A stretch of 64,000 nt of DNA from Acuticoccus sp963704595 (lineage in GTDB: Bacteria; Pseudomonadota; Alphaproteobacteria; Rhizobiales; Amorphaceae). The DNA lies in NCBI GenBank assembly GCA_963704595.1, contig OY969922.1, positions 930,001-994,000 on the forward strand, in the 5' to 3' direction. Positions 1 to 8,338 of this stretch are shown here, in pieces (within the stretch, counting starts at the first letter, position 1; each line of letters starts with the position of its first letter). Below the pieces are notes generated by a model, which searched no databases, was not told where the DNA came from, and saw only the letters and a program-made list of their open reading frames with translations. The position numbers and the translations under genes were made by a program.

Positions 1-271
1 AGAGCGTGTCGTAGGCGCGCTTCATGGCCTCGTCCGACGCGTCGCCGTGGAGGGCGAGCGCAAGGCCGTAGGCGGCGGTGGCGCCGATCAGCGGCGCGCC
101 GCGCACCAGCATCGCCTGGATGGCGTAGGCGGCGTCGTCCAGCGTTGTCAGCGTCACCGTCTCCATCGCGTGCGGCAGGCGCGTCTGGTCGATGATGCCG
201 ACCGCGCCGCGCCCTTCCGCAGGAGACCGTTCCACCCAGATCGTGCGGGTCGGCTTGCCGTTGACCTTCAT
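1..271 (-). CDS. mtnA: S-methyl-5-thioribose-1-phosphate isomerase, N-terminal part (runs off the window)
   Basis: Isomerises methylthioribose-1-phosphate to methylthioribulose-1-phosphate in the methionine salvage pathway; cytoplasmic. The 90 visible residues begin MKVNGKPTRTIW and include IIDQTRLP and the conserved MLVRGAPLIGATAAYG stretch near residue 55, typical of the MtnA/eIF2B-alpha-like fold. The catalytic Cys and Asp lie beyond the window edge. Its ATG (271-269) overlaps the mtnK stop by four bases (ATGA), so the two are translationally coupled and the assignment of each supports the other. Partial only because of the window boundary. Confidence 0.9.
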   Translation of the reverse strand, partial: MKVNGKPTRTIWVERSPAEGRGAVGIIDQTRLPHAMETVTLTTLDDAAYAIQAMLVRGAPLIGATAAYGLALALHGDASDEAMKRAYDTL

Positions 272-1593
272 TTCACGTCCTTCAGAATTCGCTCTGCGTT
301 TTCGAGTGCCGCGCGCAGCGAGCCGAGTTCGCCGCGCTCCACCACCAGCATCCGGGCGAGCGCGAGAGCCCGCCGCTCGCACGCGGCGCGGGTCGCAGGA
401 TCGGCGATCCCCTGCAGATCTGCAACGCCGGCGAGCCCGACAATCCGCCGCGTCATCTTGGCGCCGGCAAAGCCCAGCGTGTCGAGCTCGACGCGGTGCA
501 GGAAGTTGGTGAGCGCGATCTCGGACGCGTCGGCGTGGTTCTGGTCCTCGAACAGGCTGCGCGCGTACGCGTCGCCGGTTCGTTCGGTGCGCCACAGGTC
601 GGAAATGCGCGAGGCGAATGCTTCGCAGAATCCCTCGATCTGCTCAAGCAGCCAGTCCTGATATACGCGCGAGGTGACGCCGTCGTAGCCGTCCTGCGCG
701 AAGAAGTTGAGGAGGAGGTTGGCGACGAGGGCGCCGCAGTCGAACCCCATCGGGCCGTAGAAGGCGAACTCCGGGTCGATGATGCGCACGTCCTCGGTGC
801 CGTCGTCGGCGCGGTGGACCATGATCGAGCCGGTGTGAAGGTCGCCATGCAGCATCGCCTCGCTGCGGGTCAGGAAAATGTACTTCAGTTCCTGGATCGC
901 GGCCTTCCACTGCGGGTCGGCCTGCAGCGCGCGCACCGTGTCGTCGAGCTCGGGCGAGGTCCACGAGTTCATCGGATGGTCGTAGTAGGGGTCGGTGAAG
1001 ACGAGGTCCTCGGTGATCCTGCAGAGCGCCGTGTTGCCCGCGAACATCGCCATCTCGGCCTTCTTCGCCTCCGCCGTCAGGGACAGGTCGGAGGTGCGGA
1101 ACAGGCTCTCGGCCGCGAATTCGCCGACCGTGCGCGCCGCGGTCTCGTGCCGCTCGCGGTTGATGAGCGCCTTGCGCCAGATCACGTGGGGGGAGAGGTT
1201 CTCCATCACGATGAGCGCCTGCGGCCCGTCGTAATCGTAGATCTCCGGCACCGAGCCGTTCGCCTTGTCCTGCCGGACGAGCGCGGCGTGCTCGTAGAAC
1301 GAGCGGGACAGCGGGAGCGGCCAGCTCTCGCCGACCAGCCGCACGTAGGGCAGCGCCTGCTTGGCGCAGAGCGACCCGTCCGGCCCCGTCACGATGTAGA
1401 CGAAGTTGAGGTTGCCATCGCCAACCTCGCGCACGGTCCATGTCTCGGGGCTGCCGCCGAGGCGGTCTCGTACGCCGGCGTAGCCCGCCAGTCGGTTCGC
1501 GACGGTGTCGAGTGACAGGGGTTTGTAGTCGGTAAAGTCTGGTACGGCCACGATGTCTTCTTCGCGTGTATGACCTGACGGGATATGACCCAT
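268..1593 (-). CDS. mtnK: S-methyl-5-thioribose kinase
   Basis: Phosphorylates 5-methylthioribose at C1 with ATP, feeding MtnA in methionine salvage. The 441-residue product has the APH/kinase-like fold: GDGNLNFVYIV (nucleotide loop) near residue 60, the Brenner-type catalytic motif HGDLHTGSIMV near 250 and the metal-binding IDPEFAFYG near 270. Length fits the family, which is usually a little over 400 residues. I chose the ATG at 1593 because GGAGAG precedes it by about five bases; the frame stays open to a TTG at 1605, and the true start could also be slightly further in. The gene is divergent from a sugar-type ABC operon starting at 1702, with roughly 100 bp between them. Confidence 0.92.
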   Translation of the reverse strand: MGHIPSGHTREEDIVAVPDFTDYKPLSLDTVANRLAGYAGVRDRLGGSPETWTVREVGDGNLNFVYIVTGPDGSLCAKQALPYVRLVGESWPLPLSRSFYEHAALVRQDKANGSVPEIYDYDGPQALIVMENLSPHVIWRKALINRERHETAARTVGEFAAESLFRTSDLSLTAEAKKAEMAMFAGNTALCRITEDLVFTDPYYDHPMNSWTSPELDDTVRALQADPQWKAAIQELKYIFLTRSEAMLHGDLHTGSIMVHRADDGTEDVRIIDPEFAFYGPMGFDCGALVANLLLNFFAQDGYDGVTSRVYQDWLLEQIEGFCEAFASRISDLWRTERTGDAYARSLFEDQNHADASEIALTNFLHRVELDTLGFAGAKMTRRIVGLAGVADLQGIADPATRAACERRALALARMLVVERGELGSLRAALENAERILKDVK

Positions 1594-1701
1594 TAGTCTC
1601 TCCAACGCTAATATCTAAAACATGCCGACATCGGTTCGCTGCATGGATGCTACAGCTCAGCGCCCCAGATCGGCGGATTAGTTAATAAAGAAAGGTATAC
1701 C

Positions 1702-3225
1702 TTGCCTCCCTCAGATAAATCAAAGGCGGTTCTCACGATCGCCGGCTTGGTGAAAATTTTTGGGGAAACGCAGGTCCTCCGGGGTGTCGACCTTTCGCTC
1801 GCCGCCGGGGAGGTGACCGCCTTCATGGGCGCCAACGGCGCGGGCAAGTCGACGCTGGTGAAGATCGTGGCAGGGGTCCATCCGGCGAGCGGCGGCACGA
1901 TGACGCTGGACGGCGCGCCTTTCGCCCCCGCTTCGCCGTCGGATGCGCTGGAGAAGGGCATCGTCGTCGTCCACCAGACGATCAACGACAACGTCGTCCT
2001 CACCATGGACGTTCTGGAGAACCTGATGATCGACCGGCTGTGCCGGGGCGGTTCGATCTGGTTCGGCCGCCGCGCGCTGCGGGCGGACGCGCAGGCGATG
2101 CTCGACCGCGTCGGGCTCGACGTACCGCTCGACACCGAACTTGCGGACCTTTCGCTCGCGGACCGGCAGATGGTGGCGATCGCCCGCGCACTTGCCCACG
2201 AGCCGAAGCTCCTCATCCTCGACGAGCCGACCTCGGCTCTCTCCGACACCGAGGCGGAGCGCCTTTTCGGCGTGATCGAGACGCTGAAGGCGCGCGGCAT
2301 CCCGATCCTCTACATCTCGCACCGGATGGGCGACATCCGCCGCCTCGCGGACCGGATCGTTACGCTGCGCGACGGCGTCATCACCGGCGACTTCCGCCCG
2401 CCGCTCGACTACGAGGCCGCGGTCGACGCGATGCTGGGCGCAGCGCTCGCCAAGGCCGGCCACGCGCGCGTGGCGCCGGGCCGAACGGTGTTCGCGGCGG
2501 AAGGGCTGCGGCTCGCCGCAGGGAGCCCGCCGATGGACCTTGCACGTGCGCGAAGGGGAGGTGACCGCGCTGGTCGGCCTCGTCGGCGCGGGCAAGACCG
2601 AGTTCGCCGAAGTCGCCTACGGCGTCCGCCGCCCCGGCGGCCGGCACGATGGCGCTGGACGGCGCGGCCTACGCGCCGCGCACGCCGACGCGATGCGGTG
2701 GCTGCCGGCGTCTTCATGGCGTCCGAGGATCGCTCCGGCGGCTCGATCGTGCCGGACTTCGACATCAGCCAGAACATGACGCTGCCATTCACCGCGGCCT
2801 TTTCCGCGCTCGGCATGATCCGGCGCGGCGCCGAGAAAGCCCACGCGGTGGCGCAGATCGACCGGCTCGGCATCGTCGCCGGGCGCGAGACCGACGCCAT
2901 CGGCACCCTGTCGGGCGGCAACCAGCAGAAGGTGGTCCTGGCGCGCTGGCTGTCGGAGCCCGCAAAACTCCTCATCCTCGACGAGCCGTTCCAGGGCGTC
3001 GACATCGCCGCACGGCGCGACATCGGCAGGGCGTTGCGGGCGACCGCCGCCGGCCGCGCAACGCTGGTGCTGTGCGCCGACCTCGACGAGGCGATCGAGG
3101 TGGCGGACCGGATCGTGGTGATCTCGCACCACGCCATCGTCGGCGAGCACGTCAGCGATGCGCTCGACCGGGACGCGGTGGTGGCGCAGATGTCCGCGGC
3201 GCCTGCGAAAGCGTTCGCCGCGTGA
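1702..3225 (+). CDS. Sugar-type ABC transporter ATP-binding protein (two NBDs), frame broken by three extra bases
   Basis: RbsA/MglA-type ATPase energising the permease and binding protein that follow. The first NBD has Walker A GANGAGKST, a degenerate signature LSLADRQMV and Walker B LLILDEPTSAL. The second has Walker-A-like GLVGAGKTE, LSGGNQQKV and LLILDEPFQGVD. The reading frame changes three times: an extra T at 2540/2541, an extra G near 2637 and an extra base near 2690. The true protein passes through all three frames between 2540 and 2690; without the extra bases it is 506 residues, normal for the family. Start is a TTG behind AAAGG. It lies divergent from mtnK, so methylthioribose or a related pentoside is a possible substrate (inference). 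Confidence 0.85.
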   Translation: MPPSDKSKAVLTIAGLVKIFGETQVLRGVDLSLAAGEVTAFMGANGAGKSTLVKIVAGVHPASGGTMTLDGAPFAPASPSDALEKGIVVVHQTINDNVVLTMDVLENLMIDRLCRGGSIWFGRRALRADAQAMLDRVGLDVPLDTELADLSLADRQMVAIARALAHEPKLLILDEPTSALSDTEAERLFGVIETLKARGIPILYISHRMGDIRRLADRIVTLRDGVITGDFRPPLDYEAAVDAMLGAALAKAGHARVAPGRTVFAAEGLRLAAGSPPMDLARARRGGDRAGRPRRRGQDRVRRSRLRRPPPRRPARWRWTARPTRRARRRDAVAAGVFMASEDRSGGSIVPDFDISQNMTLPFTAAFSALGMIRRGAEKAHAVAQIDRLGIVAGRETDAIGTLSGGNQQKVVLARWLSEPAKLLILDEPFQGVDIAARRDIGRALRATAAGRATLVLCADLDEAIEVADRIVVISHHAIVGEHVSDALDRDAVVAQMSAAPAKAFAA

Positions 3226-3328
3226 GGAAAGCCCGTACCGACCGCCTGACCGGCGTTGACGGCGCACCCGCCGCCGCGCAACGGTCCACCCCTCCGGCAA
3301 CCGAACCCCGCCCGAGCCAGGACGCTTC

Positions 3329-4361
3329 ATGACTGCCACCGATACCGCACGGCCGCGCAAGCCCGCCGGGCGTCCCCGCACCACCCTTCGCGCGTTCGCC
3401 GTGCGCTACGGCCTCGTCGCGCTGCTGGTCGCCATGGTCGCCTTCTTCGCCGCGATGGAGCCGGCGTTCCTGTCCGTCCGCAACATGGTCATCGTCCTCC
3501 AGTCGGTCTCGATCGTGGCGATCCTGGCGCTCGGCGTCACCGCCACGCTGGTCGTCGGCGGGTTCGACCTTTCGATCGGCGCCGTCGCCGCCACCGCGCT
3601 GATGACCTCGTCCTACGTCATGGTCGTCTTCGGCGCCGGCACCGTGCCCGCCGTCGCGGCGTGCCTCGCGCTCGGCGCGTCTGGTCGGCTTCCTCAACGG
3701 GATGCTGATCGTGAAATTCCGCGTGCCGGACCTTCTCGCCACGCTCGGCATGATGTTCCTGCTCCTCGGCCTCCAGCTCATCCCGACCGCCGGCCGCTCC
3801 ATCGCCACCGGCATGATGCTGCCCGACGGGTCGACGGCGGAGGGCTCCTTCACCGCCGCCTTCCTGGCACTGGGCCGCTACCGCGTCGCGGATCTGGTGC
3901 CGATCTCGGTGCTGGTCATGCTGGGGCTCGCGGTCCTCATCACCGTCTTCATGACCTTCACCCGCTACGGGCGGATCATGTACGCGATCGGCTCCAACGC
4001 GCAGGCCGCGCGGCTCGCGGGCGCGCCCGTCGAACGCTACCGGATCGCCGCCTACATGATCTCCGGCGTGTTCGCCTCGATCGGCGGCATTCTGCTGGCC
4101 GCCCGCGTCGGCCGGGGGGACGTCTCGTCCGGCAACTCGCTGCTGCTCGATGCCGTCGCGGCGGCGCTGATCGGGTTCGCGGTGTTCGGTGCCGGCAAGC
4201 CCAACGCCATCGGCACGGCCATCGGCGCGCTCTTCGTGGGGCTGCTCCTCAATGGTCTCACGATGATGAACGCGCCGTACTATGCGCAGGATTTCGTCAA
4301 GGGCGCGGTGCTCGTCGCGGCCCTGATGTTCACGTTCGGACTGTCGGTCCGGCGTTCGTAA
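3329..4361 (+). CDS. Sugar-type ABC transporter permease, one frameshift
   Basis: Inner-membrane permease of the RbsC/branched-chain-like family, partner of the ATPase upstream. Several long hydrophobic segments, the DLSIGAVAA motif near residue 85 and the GSNAQAARLAGAPVERY cytoplasmic loop, where this family couples to the ATPase, are all present. The frame breaks at about 3680, where an extra T turns GCG-CTG-GTC into an out-of-frame run; reading continues one base over from 3681 to the stop at 4361. Removing it gives 343 residues, a usual length. Without the correction the upstream frame reads on into the binding-protein gene and gives a false 704-residue fusion. Confidence 0.85.
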
Positions 4362-4384
4362 AACAAGAAAGGGAGGAACCCGAA

Positions 4385-5443
4385 ATGTTCAATCTGACCC
4401 GCAGGGCCACGCTTGCCGCGCTCGCCGCGACTGTCGCGCTGCCCGCGCTCACCGCCGCCCCAGCATTCGCGATCGACGGTGCGCCCGCCCCGTTCGACGG
4501 CTCGGGCACGCCCCGCGTCGCGCTCGTGCGCTACCTGTCCACAGGCGACTTCTTCCAGGCGTATCTGTCCGGCGTGCAGCGCCAGGCCGAGGCGCTCGGC
4601 ATCGAGCTGCGCGTCTTCGACAGCCGGCAGGACGCCGCCCTCCAGTCCGACATGATGGACCAGGCGATCGGCCTCGGCGTCGACGGCATCATCGTCCAGC
4701 ACGGCCTCACCGAAAGCATGCAGCCGGCCGTCCAGCGCGCGCTGGATGCCGGCATCAAGGTCGTCGCATTCGACGTCAACGTCGACAACGAGGCGGTCCC
4801 GCAGATCGAGCAGTCCGACCGTGACCTCGCCCGCCTCGCGCTGGAGCAGGCCGTGGCCGACAACGGCGAGAGCTTCGAGGCAGGCTACGTCTACGTCGCC
4901 GGCATCGCGCCGCTCGACCGGCGCGACGAGACGTGGACCGAGTTCAAGGAGCGCTATCCGGGGATCGAGGAAGTCGCCCGCTTCGGCACGCTCGACAACC
5001 CGATCGCCAACTCGGTCGCCAACCAGGCCGCCGCCGTCCTGCGCGCCAACCCCAACATCAACGTGATGTTCGCCCCCTACGACGAGTTCGCCAAGGGCGT
5101 GAAGATCGCGGTCGACGAGGCCGGCCTCAGCCAGGACATCAAGATCTACTCGGCCGACGTGTCGACCGCCGACATCGCGGCGATGCGCGAGCCGGGCTCG
5201 GCCTGGGTCGCGACCGCGGCCACCAACCCCGCCGTCGTCGGCGAGGTCTCGGTCCGTGCGCTCGCCATGATGCTGGCCGGCGAGAACCCGGGCGCCAGCG
5301 TTGTCGTCCCGCCGACCCTCATCACGCAGCAGGCGCTGAACGACGAGAACATCACCAACATGGAAGAGCTCGCCGCCAAGCTGCCGCAGTTCTCCCACGC
5401 CGACGTCGCGATGCCGGACTGGATGCCCCAGCCGGCGCGCTGA
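4385..5443 (+). CDS. Periplasmic sugar-binding protein of the ABC transporter
   Basis: Solute-binding protein of the RbsB/periplasmic-binding-protein type I class (352 residues). The signal peptide ends in ALTAAPAFA near residue 30, and LTRRATLAAL gives it a slightly Tat-like look. The mature part has the alternating alpha/beta pattern of the family, with DGIIVQHGL and KVVAFDVNVDNE near residues 100-140. GGAGG-type ribosome site (gggaggaaccc) upstream. Gene order ATPase-permease-binding protein; only 23 bp separate it from the permease. Ligand not determinable from sequence alone; the facing mtnK-mtnA pair makes methylthioribose a reasonable guess. Confidence 0.85.
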   Translation: MFNLTRRATLAALAATVALPALTAAPAFAIDGAPAPFDGSGTPRVALVRYLSTGDFFQAYLSGVQRQAEALGIELRVFDSRQDAALQSDMMDQAIGLGVDGIIVQHGLTESMQPAVQRALDAGIKVVAFDVNVDNEAVPQIEQSDRDLARLALEQAVADNGESFEAGYVYVAGIAPLDRRDETWTEFKERYPGIEEVARFGTLDNPIANSVANQAAAVLRANPNINVMFAPYDEFAKGVKIAVDEAGLSQDIKIYSADVSTADIAAMREPGSAWVATAATNPAVVGEVSVRALAMMLAGENPGASVVVPPTLITQQALNDENITNMEELAAKLPQFSHADVAMPDWMPQPAR

Positions 5444-5447
5444 TCCG

Positions 5448-6566
5448 TCAGGGGCGCTTGGCGTGTTCGGTCACCGTGCCGGCCGCGCCTTCGCTTCCCG
5501 TCGCGGCGGTGGCGGTCTCGTCCGGTTCGTCCGAGACGGCGTCCTCGTCCCGCTGCGGCATCTTGGCGATGAACTCGCGGATCAGCCGGTAGCGGGTCTG
5601 GGTCAGCGAGGCGGAGCGGTAGTAGTCGAGGAGGTGCTTGGCGGGGTCCGACATCCGCTGGAAGCCGGAGACGAACGCCACGATCGTCCCGATCGAGGTG
5701 TCGCCCTTGATGGCGAGGTAGCCGCCGAAGCTCAGCACGGCGAGCGGCGCGAGGGCGTTGAGGCTGTTCACGATGAACCGCGCCACGCTCTTCCACCACG
5801 CGACGTTGACGCCCAGGCTGCGCAGGGTGCGGCCGGATTTCAGGAAGCGCCGGTCGTCGTCCTCCATCACCGCGGCGTTGAGCGCGCGGCGCTCCTCCAC
5901 GCGGTTCTTGGACAGCCGGTTGATCCGGGTCTGGACCATCGGCACCACCAGCGCCTGCGGGATCAGGAACGGCAGCGAGATCGCGGCCAGCACCGGCTCG
6001 GTGAAGATCATGTAGAAGACGAGGCCGAAGATGGTCGCGAGCTGGACAGCCGCCTCGCCGAACGCATTGCCGGAGAAGACCGAGATCGCCTCGATCTCCT
6101 GCCCCAGAACGGCGACGCGGGTGCCGCCTTTCTTGCGCTCGCCGACGCTCTCGTCGTCGCCGTCAACTTCGACCTCGGTGTCGGGCGCGCTGTCGCGGTA
6201 GAGCCGGGCGCGGGCGGCGCGCAGGACGTCCTCGGCGACGGCGCCCTGGAAGACGCGCAGGACGTGCTTGGTGATCTGGTGGACGGCAAGGACGCCGAGA
6301 TAGACGAGCGCGAGCCGGACGAGCGCAGGGATTGAACCCTGGTCGATCGCCCCATCTACAATGCGGCGCTGGATTTCCAGCGGCACCACGTCGAGACCCG
6401 CGACGGTGAGCGCGAGCAACATGATGAGGATCTGCTGCCGCCAGCTGACCGCCCAGATGAACTTGAAAACATGGCGATGCGGGGTGGCATCCTTCTTCAT
6501 GTGTCCCGCACCGGTGGAATGGTCGAGAAGTTCTTCGCGGGACGGCAAATTCATGGAGTCGAGCAT
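5448..6566 (-). CDS. ABC transporter type-1 transmembrane domain protein lacking an ATPase domain
   Basis: 372 residues resembling the six-helix membrane half of ABC exporters: helices around residues 40-70, 80-105, 165-215 and 275-320, followed by an acidic, disordered tail (EDAVSDEPDE). No Walker A, signature or Walker B motif is present, and the protein stops where an NBD would begin. An acidic insertion (TEVEVDGDDE) lies in the first long cytoplasmic loop. No orphan NBD gene is adjacent. It ends convergently against the sugar-binding protein gene. Either a stand-alone ABC membrane domain or one pairing with an NBD encoded elsewhere. The stop is clean, so truncation by sequence error is not evident. 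Confidence 0.7.
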   Translation of the reverse strand: MLDSMNLPSREELLDHSTGAGHMKKDATPHRHVFKFIWAVSWRQQILIMLLALTVAGLDVVPLEIQRRIVDGAIDQGSIPALVRLALVYLGVLAVHQITKHVLRVFQGAVAEDVLRAARARLYRDSAPDTEVEVDGDDESVGERKKGGTRVAVLGQEIEAISVFSGNAFGEAAVQLATIFGLVFYMIFTEPVLAAISLPFLIPQALVVPMVQTRINRLSKNRVEERRALNAAVMEDDDRRFLKSGRTLRSLGVNVAWWKSVARFIVNSLNALAPLAVLSFGGYLAIKGDTSIGTIVAFVSGFQRMSDPAKHLLDYYRSASLTQTRYRLIREFIAKMPQRDEDAVSDEPDETATAATGSEGAAGTVTEHAKRP

Positions 6567-6708
6567 GTCCTTTGCTGGTTAACGCTTTACGTCCGCGACA
6601 AGTTCGCAGGTGCGTTGAACCTGCGGCTGCGAACTTTATGAAACAGCAACCGAATGCCGGATTGATACGATGAGCGAACGAACCCGAGCGGGCCGCGACG
6701 GGCCGGAA

Positions 6709-7180
6709 ATGCCCGAGGGGCGCGGCTACCGGATGGCGGGCGCGGGCGCAACCGTGGTCCCTGTCGCACCTGCGCGATCTGTGGGCAATCATCATGGACG
6801 AACAGCGCCTCGCCGCCGCCATTCCGGGCGCGGAGACGCTGCGCCGCGTCGATGACGGCGAGGGCAGGGTCTACGCAGCGGACGTCGGCATCGGCGTCGG
6901 CCGGCTGAAGGGCATCTACCGCGTCAGCGCCGCCTTCTCGGACGTCGTGGAGCCCGAGAGCCTCATCCTCCTCGGCGGGGCGGAGGGGCCATTCGGCCGG
7001 TCGAGCGGCGAGGGCTGGGTGGACCTTGCGGCGGTCCCGGGCGGCACGGAGGTGCGCTACCGCTATGCCTTGCTCATCAAGGGGATGGTCGCCGCCGCGG
7101 GCGGGCGGCTCCTCGACAAGGCGGCCGCCGCGCTGATCGAGAAGTTCTTCGCCCGCCTTGCCCGTGCGGTGGGCGAATAG
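6709..7180 (+). CDS. CoxG-like SRPBCC family protein, one frameshift
   Basis: Small START/SRPBCC-fold protein like carbon monoxide dehydrogenase subunit G. Diagnostic pieces are APADLWAIIMDEQRLAAAIPG near the N-terminus, the strand IGVGRLKGIYR and the C-terminal amphipathic LIEKFFARLARAVG. The first ~22 codons are one frame off the rest because of an extra base near 6774; correcting it gives 156 residues, about the usual CoxG length. The ATG at 6709 fits the family best, although 6670 is in frame. No CO dehydrogenase subunits (coxSML) are nearby, so its role in cofactor assembly is not supported by context. Divergent from the ABC membrane-domain gene. Confidence 0.65.
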
Positions 7181-7260
7181 CGGCAGGCCCCCCAACCTTG
7201 ACGCGACCCTGAACCGCTGCGCAGCATCCCCCGAAAGATATCAAAGAGGGACGCCGCACC

Positions 7261-8314
7261 ATGCCGACCATGAAGGGACCGGGCCTTTTCCTGGCGCAGT
7301 TCGCAGGGGACGAGGCCCCGTTCAATTCGCTGCCCGCCATCACGAAATGGGCGGCCGACTGCGGCTACGTGGCGGTGCAGATCCCGTCCCCCGACGCGCG
7401 CCTGTTCGACCTCGCGAAGGCCGCCAACTCGAAGGACTACTGCGACGAGGTGGCCGGGCATCTGCGCCGAGGCCGGGCTCGCGATCACCGACCTCTCGGT
7501 CCACCTCCAGGGCCAGCTCCTCGCGGTGAACCCGGTCTACGACGCCGCGTTCGACGCATTCGCCCCGGCCGAGGTGCACGGCAACCCCAAGGCGCGGCAG
7601 GCGTGGGCGGACGAGCAGCTCCGCTTCGCCGCGAAGGCCTCGCGCAACCTGGGGCTCGACACGGCGGTCGGCTTTACCGGCGCGCTCGCATGGCCCTTCC
7701 TCTACCCCTGGCCGCAGCGGCCGGAGGGGCTGATCGACGAGGCCTTCGCCGAGCTCGCCCGCCGCTGGAAGCCGATCCTCGACGTCTACGACGAGAACGG
7801 CGTCGACCTCTGCTTCGAGCTCCATCCGGGCGAAGACACGTTCGACGGCGCCACGTTCGAGATGTTCCTCGACCGGCTGGATGGCCACCCGCGCTGCAAC
7901 ATCAACTACGACCCGTCGCACTTCGTCCTGCAGCAGCTCGACTATGTCGACTTCATCGACATCTACGCCGAGCGCATCAAGGCCTTCCACGCCAAGGACG
8001 CCGAGTTCAACCCGACCGGGCGGCAGGGCGTCTATTCCGGCTTCCAGCCATGGGCACAGCGGGCCGGCCGTTTCCGCTCGCTGGGCGACGGACAGGTGGA
8101 CTTCAACGCGGTGTTCTCCGCCCTCGCGACCCACGGCTACGACGGCTGGGCGGTGGTCGAATGGGAGTGCGCCTTGAAGGATGCGGAGGTCGGCGCGCGC
8201 GAAGGGGCACAATTCGTGAAAGACCACATCATTCCGGTCACGGAAAAGGCGTTTGATGATTTCGCCGGCGGGGCCACCGATCAGGCCACCGTCCGCAAGA
8301 TGCTCGGCCTTTAG
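7261..8314 (+). CDS. Sugar phosphate isomerase/epimerase-like TIM-barrel protein, one frameshift
   Basis: Xylose-isomerase-like AP-endonuclease-2 superfamily barrel. Metal-site residues appear in CFELHPGE (about residue 180), NINYDPSHF, IKAFHAKDAEF and the C-terminal VVEWECALKD, the normal order of E, D/H, H and E ligands. The frame shifts near 7464 by one extra base; corrected length is 350 residues. Such proteins isomerise or epimerise sugars and inositols or act as accessory dehydratases; the substrate cannot be named. It is followed 24 bp later by a 5'-nucleotidase. Ribosome-site region AAAGAGGG lies about 12 bases upstream of the ATG. Confidence 0.8.
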
Positions 8315-8338
8315 GGCCGTCAGAGGAGGAGTTTCCCG

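Noticed and set aside
1606..1701. Possible SAM-type riboswitch before mtnK
   Set aside because: Under 100 bp between divergent starts and no riboswitch-like stems or conserved loops were seen.
1702..3225. Programmed frameshifting in the first ABC ATPase gene
   Set aside because: Three shifts in 150 bases, no slippery heptamer or pseudoknot, and the same extra-base pattern in unrelated genes.
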